NCBI RefSeq assembly: GCF_950023065.1
Contig: NC_088677.1
Coordinates: 38,704,555 to 38,768,554, forward strand
DNA from: Planococcus citri
Lineage: Eukaryota > Arthropoda > Insecta > Hemiptera > Pseudococcidae
Reading direction: 5' to 3'
Length of the DNA stretch: 64,000 bases
The position numbers were made by a program, and so were the translations under genes. Of the stretch, positions 1-11,322 are shown piece by piece (the first letter of the stretch is position 1; each line of letters starts with the position of its first letter). Under the pieces are notes generated by a model. The model saw only the letters and a list, made by a program, of their open reading frames with translations. It made no database searches and was not told the DNA's origin.

Positions 1-3000
1 TTTTAGACGAATTTATTTGTACACGAATTCGTTCATGAAACGATACCGCACGTACCTCTCCTATCTTAATGAGTACTTTAGTCGAGAATTCAGTACCCTT
101 TTTTGAAAATGGTTTCATCACTTGTGCTCAACTTCACGCGAATCATTCGAAGATCCGATTAATTAAAACGTAATACGATCAGATACAAAAAACATTGATG
201 TTCATTTCATAAGCTTTTCTTCTAAGCGCAGTATTAACCCTGTAGCAGACACACAACAGTTCTATGTATTATTATATACGGGCATTCATTTCACCTGATG
301 GAAATCATTTCATCCTATTAAATAAAAAATGACGAAAATCACAAAAGAAATGCAAACACTGGCATTTAAAAAAAAATTATGATGATTGTCACTTTACAGA
401 AAGATAACGAATGATTATGTAATAAATTAATAATTAGTCATAATGGGCATGATGATACAACACGACTTGTAATATGTAGAGCAAAGCAAAAAATTTACAA
501 AAAAATTTACAACCGATTAATCGTAATTATCACAGCAGGTGCATCGAATAATTATTTTCATTCACAAGTTTGTTAATGAATCACAATGAATAACTCATAC
601 TACTTTCATAATTTCCATACAGAATAACGCTAATTCATTAAATGTAGTACATAATATCTAGGTAGTAAAATTTTTCAGCTTAGAATAAATTCTTATAAAT
701 TTTTCCCTCGAAATTTCCAGTTAAAATGCCTTCCTCCGTCATTTTTTTCATACTAAAATCCAAGTTACATGAGTAGGAATTTTCTTAGCATTCTTACGTT
801 GTTGTGATTACGAAACGAAAATAAGCAAAATACAATATGTATATGTCTGCGTCATTATTTTTATTGTAAAAAGGAGAAAATCTAGTTCACTGTGTTATCT
901 TTTCATCAAATTAACAATATTTACATAGGACCAGCAAAAAAATTGAAGGCCCCTGCGGAATTTAGTCAAAATCCTCTAACAATTTTTTTTCGCGATCCAC
1001 CCTGATGATTAGGTATACACAGCAAAAAAATAAAGGTTGAGATTTTTTAGCATAAGTTTATCGACAGTAAGATTTTTTCATTGTTACATTTTTTTTTTTT
1101 TTTTTTTTGGTAAATTTTCATCAGAAAACGTTTAGATCTGAAGCTAATGTTTTTAAGATAAGTTTTCCAAAATCAATGAGTGACAAATACTGAAATACTT
1201 AAAGAGTCTTACTTCCAAAAAAAAAATGTAAAATTTTGAATCAATAACCCTTTCTCCTATCTCCGACTCTCCGTATATTCCAACAAGTGCTCGGAGTCAG
1301 AGATAAAAACTTAATATAAAGAAAGACGCAAGTTTTTTGAAATGATGTTGACGCATTCTCGAAGTAAAATAGTTGGGTCTACACTCTACTGTAAGTGCAT
1401 CAAGTATTCTTCTCCATAACGTGAGCACAATTCATTGCAAAAATTAATAATTTCACTTTTACATAACAAACATCGGTGATACAAGAATATGTAAAAGTAA
1501 GTACATATAAAAAAATGGAGTAAGTAAAATCAACAAAGTAGTCGACATGAAATTATAATATTATGACGTTGACATGATACGTAGTTGGTTGCCTGAACTC
1601 GCGTAGAAACGCATAGCAGCTTCTATAGGTAATCAACACTTGAAATCTCAGCAATTTTTATTAAATTTGCCAACATACTCAATTTCCTTCACATCGGCAT
1701 CGAGGCACGAAGAAAACCAACGTATATGTACTTTTATCGTGAGTCATACTGGCAAAAAATAGGAAATTGAATCGCATTTTTATCGAGTGGTAAAAAAAAA
1801 CTACATCTAAGCATAAATTTTATCCATTTTACGTGCATCTGACATTTTTAGCAAGTACATAAGTACGTATAAAATTTGCGTTCATTCTCAAACATTGTAA
1901 CGTTGGTGTTTCTTTTTTTGTGCAACGAATACCATCTTTGGAATAAAATGAACAACGCAATGTTGCTATGCATGCATAAATCGCTGATTGATAATCTTAT
2001 AAAGAGCAATTAATCAATAGCTTCAAGAAAACAAGTTCCTTTCACTATGATTGAAATACGCTCAGCGATTCATTCGTTTCTTGCTTATTTTATTACAAAT
2101 AGTATAATATAGCTAGGTAGGTAGGTACACTCAGTACGAGGAAATTATACATACGTACGTATACATACCAGGTATATACTTTTACCTATACCTACACCCA
2201 TACAGTACAGTTTATTATTGCAGAAAGACTACTCGAACCTATTATGTGCCACGATGTAGTAGTAAATACACAACCACGATACATTGAAAACACTAATTAG
2301 ACTGAAACTTACTAGAAGCGACTCGACCCGCTTATGGGATATTCAACTATATACAAGTTCAACTTAAATAACACGTGCCTCCATTACACCATAGGAAATG
2401 CACAATTGAAAGTTGAAATATCCTAATAAATACTTATTTGACGTAAGATTCTTTCTTGCTGTCGGCGTGTCGGTGATTACTTATTATTACTCATTGTTCA
2501 GAAATTCCGCGCAATTTTTAATCGATATTACTTTTTTTTAAACGAATTCTTCTCGATGAAGAGGTAGGCAATAGGCATCTATGTGAAAGCTTCATCGAAA
2601 TTCTAAACAATTATTTCAATGTAAGGAACTATTAAAAAATTCCAAAAAAAAGATATCTAATGAGAGGGGCAACTACAGTTTATACCCCGAAGTTCGGAGG
2701 ATTTTGAAAATTTTGAGGGGAAATAATTCTAAAGGTGAAATGACACGAAAAATTTGAAATTCTACAATTCAATATGGTACGCCTCCTAAAATTTATTTTT
2801 CACCTCGCAATAAATATTTCCCGAAAATCTAACACGCAAGCGGACTAAATATGGATGTAGTAAGTTTAACTTTATTGTGATAATTTCTCACAATCTACAC
2901 GCGTCAGGGTTCAATCTTTTCTGCAATTGGTCAAAAACCACACAGGCATTTAAGAAATTTGAATCACCGTTGAAAAACTAAAGAAAAATAATATGGCACA

Positions 3001-6000
3001 GGACATCAAATTTGTTCCTAATTAAGATACTATACCCATCGCTGTCTTTAGAAATTCGACAGTCGAAATTAAATTTGAATTATTACACAATGACCGCTTT
3101 TTTCAACATTTTTTTCTTTTGAATATCCGTACGCGAATGAACACACGAGTAGTCCATTACGTAAATGCTTAATGAATTCTTTTTTTACACGAATTAGAAA
3201 ATTTCCATCTTGCTGCTTCCATACAATGTAAAAATTGAAAAATAATTCATCGAACCAAAACGAATTATGAGTTGGGAAATTTTCAATCCAACTCTATGCA
3301 TAGTTCACGAAAAATGAAGTCTGCACAGTAATAAATACTAATTGAAAAAAAAAGAATAGTTAAATAAGCAAGTACTAAGTAAGTCGTTAGCTGAATGAAA
3401 AATTATTCGACAAATTTAACGCCAACTACTGTACATATAATTCATAAGTATGTAGTATAATATTTAAAAATTAGAACGGTATATTATGTACTAGTTAATC
3501 CAGCTACTAGTAGGTAATATTAGTTAATTACACGTTCTGCCGAAGCCTATAATTAAATATTTAACTCGAATCGGCCGCGAACTCATTAATTATGGTACTT
3601 TTTTGCGTACGTGTTCAATGGCTCGAGTGCAAAGTAGAATAAATTCTTTGCACATTTCAATTTTTAAATACATACAATAAACGTCTGAAAACGATTATTA
3701 GGTGCATTTGAGGAACCAATTTGACATACGTTTCATACATTCAGTTTCACACTATTGAGGTATTTGTGTATTTTACATTCAAGAATTTATAGTACATAAT
3801 AGGAAGTCAGCAGATAGAAAACAGAGCGAGTCCAGCAGAAGGTTTCAAAATCAGTGTCGCCATCTTTTTACCTCGATCGGATACAGAAATTACTCAAAAA
3901 GATGCCATTTAGATGCCAAAATCCAAAAAAAGGATGCAAAACTAGATGCCAAATGAAAAATCTGTTTTTTTTAGTCGCTATAGAGAGTTTAAATATATTA
4001 AAATAGCCAAAAATTGCAGAAACTTTTGGGTGCTAGATTCTCGTTTGGATGCTAAATTAAAATTATAATTTTACTCATGTGGTCCTCCGTCTCTTCTTTA
4101 ATTCTTTGTATTTTGAAAAGGTAGACCCGGTGGTACCGGTAGGATATGCTATGGTATAGTACACCTCCTGATTTTTCATAAATTCATAAAAAAAAACAGG
4201 ATGCTAAAAATTGATTGCTAAAATCAGGATGTCTAACAAAATCTGAAAACGAAAAATAATGACCTTGGGAAGGACCTTTTGAAAGGACTTTTCAAGATTG
4301 AAAAATGTACCTACTGATACCCCTTCATTTTTACAAAATTGCCTAAAAAACAAAAGTTACCCAAAAGTAATCAGAAAAGTGAGTAAAAAAATGGGTGAGC
4401 AAAAAGCTTTCCACACAAAACATTACGTTTCATTTTCAGAGGTGTGACGAAGCAATGTGGGGGGGCAGGTTAGACTGAGAAATTTTTCCCAACTTTTCTC
4501 GCTATATTTTTCCAATTTTTTACTTCAGACTCCCCCCTTCACACCAAGACTTTTCCAACTAATTGGCAAGAAGTGGTTCGAACCATTTTTTTAAAAAGAG
4601 AAGTTGGAAACAAAAATGTCGAATAAAAAATGTATTTGAATTTTTTTATTGATTGGATTATGTTTTTTGGAATTTCTCGAGTTGATTTCTGCACATGTAT
4701 TTGCGTTGTACATAGTAATGTTTGACATACTTTCTTTTTTTCTATGTACTTTAAAACCACTTTAGATTTGTAACAAATTAAATTTAAAAAAGAATTTCCT
4801 AACGCAAAATTTAATCTAAGGAAAACAAATTTATTGAAAGCTAATACACGGCTACTACTGTCCGTATGATATATTGACATACGCCAACTCTCAAGTCGCA
4901 ATGCTTTGTATATGCGTTTCTAAGAAGATATCATTCTATAGTAAAAATTGCACCCATTTGTTTACACGTTCATAATCCACGATATTCGAGTATGTAGTTC
5001 CACATGCGATTGCGAAAATGACTTAATGAGGAAAAATATCCAATACAAAGTGAGTATCAGGTAAGTATCTCGCATTATTACCATTTTTCAACACGTTCTA
5101 ACAATGAGTACCTCCCCATACTTGAAAAATTCAACTTTAGCCAAGTTCTCAAATTTGAACGACAATAAGAGCAGCCAAAAGCTACGTAGAAATTTAGAGA
5201 CTTTCGAGGCTTGCAGCCTGGTGGCTGGTATGTACTCGAATATTTCACATAGACCAAGTCGATGAGTCCGGTACCTCATCATCAATTGATACGACCTCCT
5301 TGAATACATACGTGCGTGCGCTCATAACATTAAAGACAGACGAAGAAGAGAGGAAAGAAAGTCACAGACGCCAGTTGAGCGCTTAAAAAAGATGAAAATT
5401 TATCATCTCAAGGGTCACGGATCATTAAACTAATGACACTCGAATCACTAATCGACCACCATGTATTCATGCTCGAGCATTTTTTTCACATTTTTCTATC
5501 GTTGTACGTTGTCGGATCAAGTTGGCTATAATTTTGCTCAACAGGCCAACGATGGTACGGATATCAACTTTACTTATTATTATATCTTTGAAAGGAAATT
5601 TTCCGAAACGTGAAATGATTTTGTTACATTTTGTAATCGGAATGCTACAAAGAAAAAAAAAACAAAAAAATATATTGGGTTGTTTGTCCTACGCATTGCC
5701 AACGCTGAATGTGTACAATTAAATAGAATTTGGAATTCGCTTATTAGATCATCCACATACGACCATTCACGTTCATTTTATGTAAGTACGTACCTAGTAT
5801 GTATTTTTGAAAAGTGCAAATGAAAAAAAAAATAAACAAAAACGGAAGCATGAATTTACAACCAGTTTTTTTTCCTACATAAACACGAATACAACGAACA
5901 GGCGATATGCAGCTACAATAGCCATAGCCGTAACAAACTCAGCGACGATTTCATCCGACGACCTCGGAAAATATGTCATTTGACTGGCGTAAGCCATAGG

Positions 6001-7509
6001 AACTGTTCACTTTTTTTTCAACATACCAGCACTCTCGACTAATCGTTATACAAAACAGGAAGTAACTACTTGCGAACTGCTGCTGCTAGTTTTTATATCG
6101 GCAATTCGCAAATTGTACTCGGACCGAAAACTTGAACTATTTTTCCGAACAGATAGACCGCGATTAAAAAGTCAAACTTTCAATAGCTCAGGTGCGTAGG
6201 TACGAGTAATTTAGTTAGACTGCGATTCTCGCACGTTTTTCAAATTATTCGTCGAATTTTTCAGTTATTTTTGGGAAAAAAAGAGTAATTTTTATTCTTG
6301 ATGCATTAATTTTTGCCGTTCGATCCAACATTCCATCATCGTATCGCGATATAGCGAAATCGTCAACATGCGCGTAATATGTACATACTCGTACACGACT
6401 TTGTCCGTATTAGGTTGAGTAAGAAAACGAATAACATTATTTACACTTCGAACTGTACCAACCTACAACCTATAGTATAAACTCAAGAAGTCTTGGTAAA
6501 TAGCAGAGTGTCACGATACCTGCAACATGTGAGTGAATCGCCCCTCAATGACGATTATTTCTGCATTTATGCAGATGCATTACATTCTCTATATCTGCAT
6601 GAATAAAGTACAGGTAGGGACATACATATTAGATTGAGTACCGCATTACAGCTGACCATATGAAACTCGAGTAAGTTATACGTACGTAGGTACAGACAGG
6701 TACTAGGTACAAAATAAATACACAGAAAGTATATATAAAAATCAAGTGTAACAAGTATTCCTACGTTGACTACAACAGGCATTTGTAAGTAAAGTAAGTA
6801 TACGAATCCTACACATTCACCTTATTTGTTTTTTCATCGATTATAAAATGATTATCTACCTGGTGAAAATTCCATTCTATCGATACATATTGGTATTTCT
6901 TCGAGAGAGGAAATGCATTCCAACCCACTAAGCAATTACACATTGAGAAAATGTCGTCCTACAGACTACAGTCAAAAGTGATCACCGCTAATTGGAGTGA
7001 AACTTTGCGCACAGCATGTACTCAAAGGAACATGTACCCTATTTATGGGGTTTCTGACATTGGCACCTGACCTTGCATAAACTGTCTATAGTTCAACGAA
7101 TTTTACAAAAATGGGAATCTTCTTGAGCGTTCCTCGGATCAGCTGGTAATCGAAATTCTTGCTCCAACTCAATTATGCCGCTATTTCGAAAGTTTATCTG
7201 CTTAACAATGCTTCAGTTATTACTTTGACGCTTGTATAGCCAGAATTTCGGATTTGGGGTTTAACTGACGAATGCTGAAACTGAAACGGATCGAGAAATT
7301 AGGTACCTACTTCTAATGACATATCCAAGAATCAAAGTACTGGAATAATGAGGAGGGAGAACAAATGGGTTTTCGAGTGTTTTGATAAAGGAATTTCAAT
7401 AATCCACACAATCATTCTGCATAGCGTAGATCCAAATGAGTATGCATATTGCATATCCTGGGAGAGGTCTATACATCTGTTTGTCAGTAGTCAGGGATCG
7501 CAACCTTTC
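1..7509. other. AT-rich non-coding, probably first intron of FRL
   Basis: I find no ORF with family resemblance and no exon flanked by good splice sites in this stretch. It lies downstream (in minus-strand sense) of the FRL first exon, so it is most simply part of that gene's long first intron; this is inference. It holds a 20-nt T run (1089-1108), a patch with several short GATGCC/GATGCT repeats (about 3900-4230) and many TAGGTA/GGTACC words. The short open frames here (for example 4539-4901 and 5088-5309 on the minus strand) have the low-complexity composition expected of chance ORFs in AT-rich DNA. Confidence 0.5.
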
Positions 7510-7516
7510 AATCTCA
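7510..7516. repeat. Candidate target-site duplication, left copy
   Basis: AATCTCA here is repeated at 12149-12155 directly after the poly(A) tail of the retrotransposon. The coding similarity of the element begins immediately after it, which fits an insertion boundary. The two leading A bases of the right copy cannot be told from the tail, so only TCTCA is independent evidence. A 5 to 7 bp match can arise by chance. Confidence 0.4.
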
Positions 7517-7856
7517 CAACAAAGTAATGAAAATCATTTTTCTCCATAATAAAGAACAGGTCACCAATCTGTTCACCTCCTGTCTGAAAAGGGCATATTT
7601 TCCGACTGCTTGGAGGGTGGCTAAACTAGTTGTCCTCCAAAAACCTGGTAAGGACCCAGATGATCCTGCAGGATATAGGCCTATATGCTTGCTGAAAACC
7701 ACATCAAAAATACTAGAGAAACTAATATACAAAAGAATTTTTAAATACCTATCTAGTAATGACCTCATTGCTCCTAACCAATATGGATTTCAGCCTGGGC
7801 TCTCAACAGACCACGCCCTGGCAAAACTAATAACTGAAATTGACTATAAGCTTTGA
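7517..7856 (+). pseudogene. N-terminal reverse transcriptase fragment (fingers), frame-broken
   Basis: The frame is open from the element's left boundary; its first ATG is at 7527. It encodes the start of a LINE reverse transcriptase: residues resembling NKVMK, then FPTAW, an AKLVVLQKPGKDP block and AGYRPICLL, followed by the conserved fingers region up to FQPGLSTDHALAKLITEI. It stops at 7856. Motif A continues in a different frame from about 7843 (frame of 7840-11322). Comparison with the usual spacing between the TDHAL region and motif A suggests that roughly ten codons are missing at the junction, so the break looks like a small frame-shifting deletion rather than programmed frameshifting. 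The upstream endonuclease domain is missing. No functional start codon is implied by the ATG at 7527. Confidence 0.8.
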
Positions 7857-10800
7857 TGTTGCCAAGGCCTTTGATTCCATACCTCATCAAGTGATAATTG
7901 ATGCACTTATTGATCATGGTATCCATCCAATACTAATCTGGATGCTGGTTGAATATCTAAAAGACAGAACAGTGCAGTACCAGTATAATGGTAAAACATT
8001 CAAGGCCAAGGTAACTAAGGGGTGCCCCCAGGGGTCTAACCTGGGCCCCCTTTTATGGATCATCATCTACAATGTAGTACTCAAATTCATGTTTCGGGGC
8101 TGCAGGTCAATTGGCTTTGCTGACGACTTGCTTTTTGTATTTGGAGCCAAAAACATCAATACCCTGGAACAGAATGCCAGAACTGCCATCACCCAACTCA
8201 CTATTATGCTGAGTAAGCTTGGTTTAAGCCTAAATGCTGCAAAAACCCAGGTGATGGTATGTACTAGGAAGCACCACACTGAGCCCATAATAACAGTAAA
8301 TGGTCAGCTAGTCACTACCTCTAGGGAAATCAAATACCTTGGAGTGATAATTGATCAAAAACTCACCTTTATACCACACTTCACTAACATACACAAGAAA
8401 TCTCAACTGTCACTCAACATTATAAATAGATTGTTTGGACGCACCTATGGCTATGGTTATGAAGCAAGGAAAATCATGGCGCAGGGGCTGATCAACTCAC
8501 TCTGGTATTATGGGTCAGCAATCACGCTGCCAGCCCTGAAGTACACATGCGTTCTAGAAAAAATCCGTAAAACTCAGAGAGCAACAAACCTGAAGATTAT
8601 CTCAGCTTATCGGACAGTGTCTGATACTGCAGCCTCTGTTATTGCTGGGATGCTCCCACTTGACCTGGCAATAGCAAAAATGGCCCTTAGAAGAGCTGCT
8701 GACATAGGGTATCGCACTCAAGCTCCAAACCTAGACACAGGACCCATTACCTTACTGCACAAAGATTCCAATAGGACCAAGAATGCCTACATAATGCAAA
8801 ACAGATCATTCTCAAGGCGTCAGCTGGATAATGAACTCACCTCAATGGCATACCAGATGTGGCAGAGCCGCTGGGATCTGGCTACAACTGGAAGAGTCGC
8901 TTATGAATGGATTCCTGATATAGCTGAGAGAATGGAAGGTAGCTGCGCACATCTCAAACCAAGCTTCTTCCTAACCCAGGCCCTCACAGGCCATGGTTTC
9001 TTCGCCGATTACTTGAAGAGATTCAAGATAATAAGGAGTAACCTCTGTGTATGCGGTAATCTACAAAGTCCACAACACCTCATCACTGAATGTACAAATA
9101 CCCAAATTGCTGAGATCAGGGAACGGTACCCAGTAGAAATGCTTGATGTCACTCCCACCAACTTACAAAATCTGAATCAACTCATCAAAGAACTCTTTCA
9201 CATCCGGGACTCCATTAAAGTTATAGCTGACAAATCTACCACAGATACTGAGGGAACGTCAGATGTGGATGATCCATCACCTTTAACCACACTATATAGT
9301 CTCCAAGAACTACCTCCTACTACCAGTATCACCAGCACACCAATACCAATGCACCTGCAGTCACCATCACCAGTCTCTATACTCCAAACACAACTAACAC
9401 AAGTACCAGAAACCACCAACAAAAACAACGGAGTAACAAGCTTACCTACCTACTCACCATCAGCACTGAAGCTTGTGCCTAGAACAGTGCTGATAGCTAG
9501 CGAGCTACTCAAGAGGAACCAAGAGGTCTGCAGCAGCCCAGTCACACAACATTCAACTGAATCCTGTATTAGTTCGGAGGCCTCACAAGGAGGTGACCAG
9601 CATCATTCACCAGGGTTCGAAAACGAATGGCTAGCTGCAAGGAGAAACTTCACAGCAATTAACCTACCCAAATTCAGTCCAATGGTGCAACCTATCAACC
9701 CAATCCTGCAGCAAACAGACCACATACTTGGCCCACTTTCTTCACCAACCTCATCCCCTAGGAAGAGAATCATGGTATCCAACTCCCTTTTCCAACATAC
9801 TACAGCAATGCCACACCCTGAGCACAATGTACTGTATTCTCCTGCCAACACAACTACAACAACATCAACAACTACTGCCCAACATGGCCGTGTCATCCGA
9901 AACTGTAAAAGCCCCCCTGCACACAACATTAGCACAACACTGGGAACAGGGAGATATAATATTCCTGTTGTACACTCCAGTCCAGTTGAGGGGCACAGCA
10001 CATCAATACCAGTGTACAATGGTTGGAACAGCCCAGGCTTTCAACCCTGCAACTTCTCACCGTTAACCCTCACACCAACAGCTCACCAACATAGAATGGA
10101 CTACACAAGTAGCTTTGAGGTCCAGTGCTCTCCAAATCTGATCCAGGTACCTATCAGCAAGGTGTATCCACCAATCAACTTGAACAAAACATCGCTGAAA
10201 GCTAAGCAGGTAGCAGACGCCTTTGAGAGTCACAAAAACAGAATACAGTTCATGCATGGAGGGGTGACTCCAGGCTCTGTAGCTGAGGAAACACCAAAAC
10301 AAGATCATTCAACTTTCTCCATTGGTGGGAAGCTGGGCATCAAAAAACCTCCATCAAACTACACACCAATGGGACCATATGTAAACCGACACATCTTGGA
10401 GGATGTAAACCGACGAATAATATTCCTAAGGACCACCTTCCCCCCAACTCCCAGAAAGAGTAGCACTGAGCTCTCCACTTCTGTGGCATACCAGCACTGG
10501 GAAGAGGCCTCAAAGGAGGCTGAACCCAGGAGGATAATCTCAACAGCCCAGAGACAGTTGCTCACTCAAGGAGGCCTGGATCATCCATACTCCCTGATAT
10601 TCAGTGACCATGTCTACATACCTGCTATGCAATACCTGGTGCTTCGTGGAATCCAAGAGCGCTTCTACGCCCCAGTCAGTGCTGCTAGTGTGGGGGATCT
10701 TCTCCCATACGAACAATATCTTGACATGCACGAACCAACACCTCGTGATGTCGAGACCAGACTCATCGCCTCTGCTGCAGAAGCAATGAGGAGAAGAAGC

Positions 10801-11322
10801 TTGGGAAATATGGCTTTAACAGCAGTTGAGTCCAACGGCCTACTCACGCTGGAGGAAGCCAATGAAGACATATTTCTTCAGGGACCCTCCTTTGCACTGG
10901 CACACTGTGTCAGCCAAGACCTCAGAATGTCCGCTGGGATAGCGAGGGACTTTGTCCGCCACTTTGGAGGCAGAGAGATGCTACTGACCCAACCACACAA
11001 TGTGGGGGAAGTGGCAACTCTAAAGCGGAAAGTCGAAGGAACAGTGAGCCAGGGACATTATATAATATTCTGTGTCGTCACAAAAATCCATTACTACGAC
11101 AAACCAACATATAAGGACTTCTCCCTTGGCATCCAAAATCTTGCCAGGGAATGTACCAGAAGAAAAATAAAAAAACTCGCTATCCCACGGATTGGATGTG
11201 GGCTGGACCAGCTTGACTGGGGCCAGGTACGGCCAATCATCGTAAGAGAGTTCAGGGAGATACCTATCAATATCAAGGTATGTAACTGGACCTCCCCTAA
11301 CACCCGCTCTAAAACGAATTGA
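7840..11322 (+). CDS. Reverse transcriptase fused to TARG1-like macrodomain (retrotransposon ORF2 remnant)
   Basis: A single open frame of 1160 codons; position 7840 is only where the frame opens (TTG), not a real start. Residues 3-15 hold RT motif A (FDVAKAFDSI), about 60-73 motif B (GCPQGSNLGPLLW), 92-98 the catalytic FADD (Asp95, Asp96), followed by the motif D and E region (KYLGVIID). After the thumb comes a Cys/His knuckle, C403-x-C405-x7-H413-x4-C418, as in R1/Jockey-type ORF2. Ordinary ORF2 proteins end soon after this point. Here about 740 residues follow: a Ser/Thr/Pro/Asn-rich stretch (about 470-790), a region I do not recognise (about 790-1000) and a macrodomain (about 1000-1155). 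The macrodomain has LAHCVSQDLRMSAGIA, VRHFGG, GEVATLKR, KPTY and PRIGCGLDQLDW, closely following human TARG1/OARD1. The family's catalytic Lys84 and Asp125 correspond to Lys1082 and Asp1123, with the same 41-residue spacing. Known family activity: removal of ADP-ribose from acidic residues and from DNA. Its role in the element is inferred. Confidence 0.88.
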   Translation: MTISFDVAKAFDSIPHQVIIDALIDHGIHPILIWMLVEYLKDRTVQYQYNGKTFKAKVTKGCPQGSNLGPLLWIIIYNVVLKFMFRGCRSIGFADDLLFVFGAKNINTLEQNARTAITQLTIMLSKLGLSLNAAKTQVMVCTRKHHTEPIITVNGQLVTTSREIKYLGVIIDQKLTFIPHFTNIHKKSQLSLNIINRLFGRTYGYGYEARKIMAQGLINSLWYYGSAITLPALKYTCVLEKIRKTQRATNLKIISAYRTVSDTAASVIAGMLPLDLAIAKMALRRAADIGYRTQAPNLDTGPITLLHKDSNRTKNAYIMQNRSFSRRQLDNELTSMAYQMWQSRWDLATTGRVAYEWIPDIAERMEGSCAHLKPSFFLTQALTGHGFFADYLKRFKIIRSNLCVCGNLQSPQHLITECTNTQIAEIRERYPVEMLDVTPTNLQNLNQLIKELFHIRDSIKVIADKSTTDTEGTSDVDDPSPLTTLYSLQELPPTTSITSTPIPMHLQSPSPVSILQTQLTQVPETTNKNNGVTSLPTYSPSALKLVPRTVLIASELLKRNQEVCSSPVTQHSTESCISSEASQGGDQHHSPGFENEWLAARRNFTAINLPKFSPMVQPINPILQQTDHILGPLSSPTSSPRKRIMVSNSLFQHTTAMPHPEHNVLYSPANTTTTTSTTTAQHGRVIRNCKSPPAHNISTTLGTGRYNIPVVHSSPVEGHSTSIPVYNGWNSPGFQPCNFSPLTLTPTAHQHRMDYTSSFEVQCSPNLIQVPISKVYPPINLNKTSLKAKQVADAFESHKNRIQFMHGGVTPGSVAEETPKQDHSTFSIGGKLGIKKPPSNYTPMGPYVNRHILEDVNRRIIFLRTTFPPTPRKSSTELSTSVAYQHWEEASKEAEPRRIISTAQRQLLTQGGLDHPYSLIFSDHVYIPAMQYLVLRGIQERFYAPVSAASVGDLLPYEQYLDMHEPTPRDVETRLIASAAEAMRRRSLGNMALTAVESNGLLTLEEANEDIFLQGPSFALAHCVSQDLRMSAGIARDFVRHFGGREMLLTQPHNVGEVATLKRKVEGTVSQGHYIIFCVVTKIHYYDKPTYKDFSLGIQNLARECTRRKIKKLAIPRIGCGLDQLDWGQVRPIIVREFREIPINIKVCNWTSPNTRSKTN

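Noticed and set aside
9603..10019. 138-aa minus-strand open frame and other minus-strand frames within 8067-11376
   Set aside because: They are antisense shadows of the long retrotransposon frame; codon-biased GC-rich coding opens the opposite strand. No family motif.
9728..10066. 112-aa plus-strand open frame inside the retrotransposon
   Set aside because: Out-of-frame reading of the Ser/Thr/Pro-rich linker; its composition is the shifted image of the ACA/CCA codon repeats.
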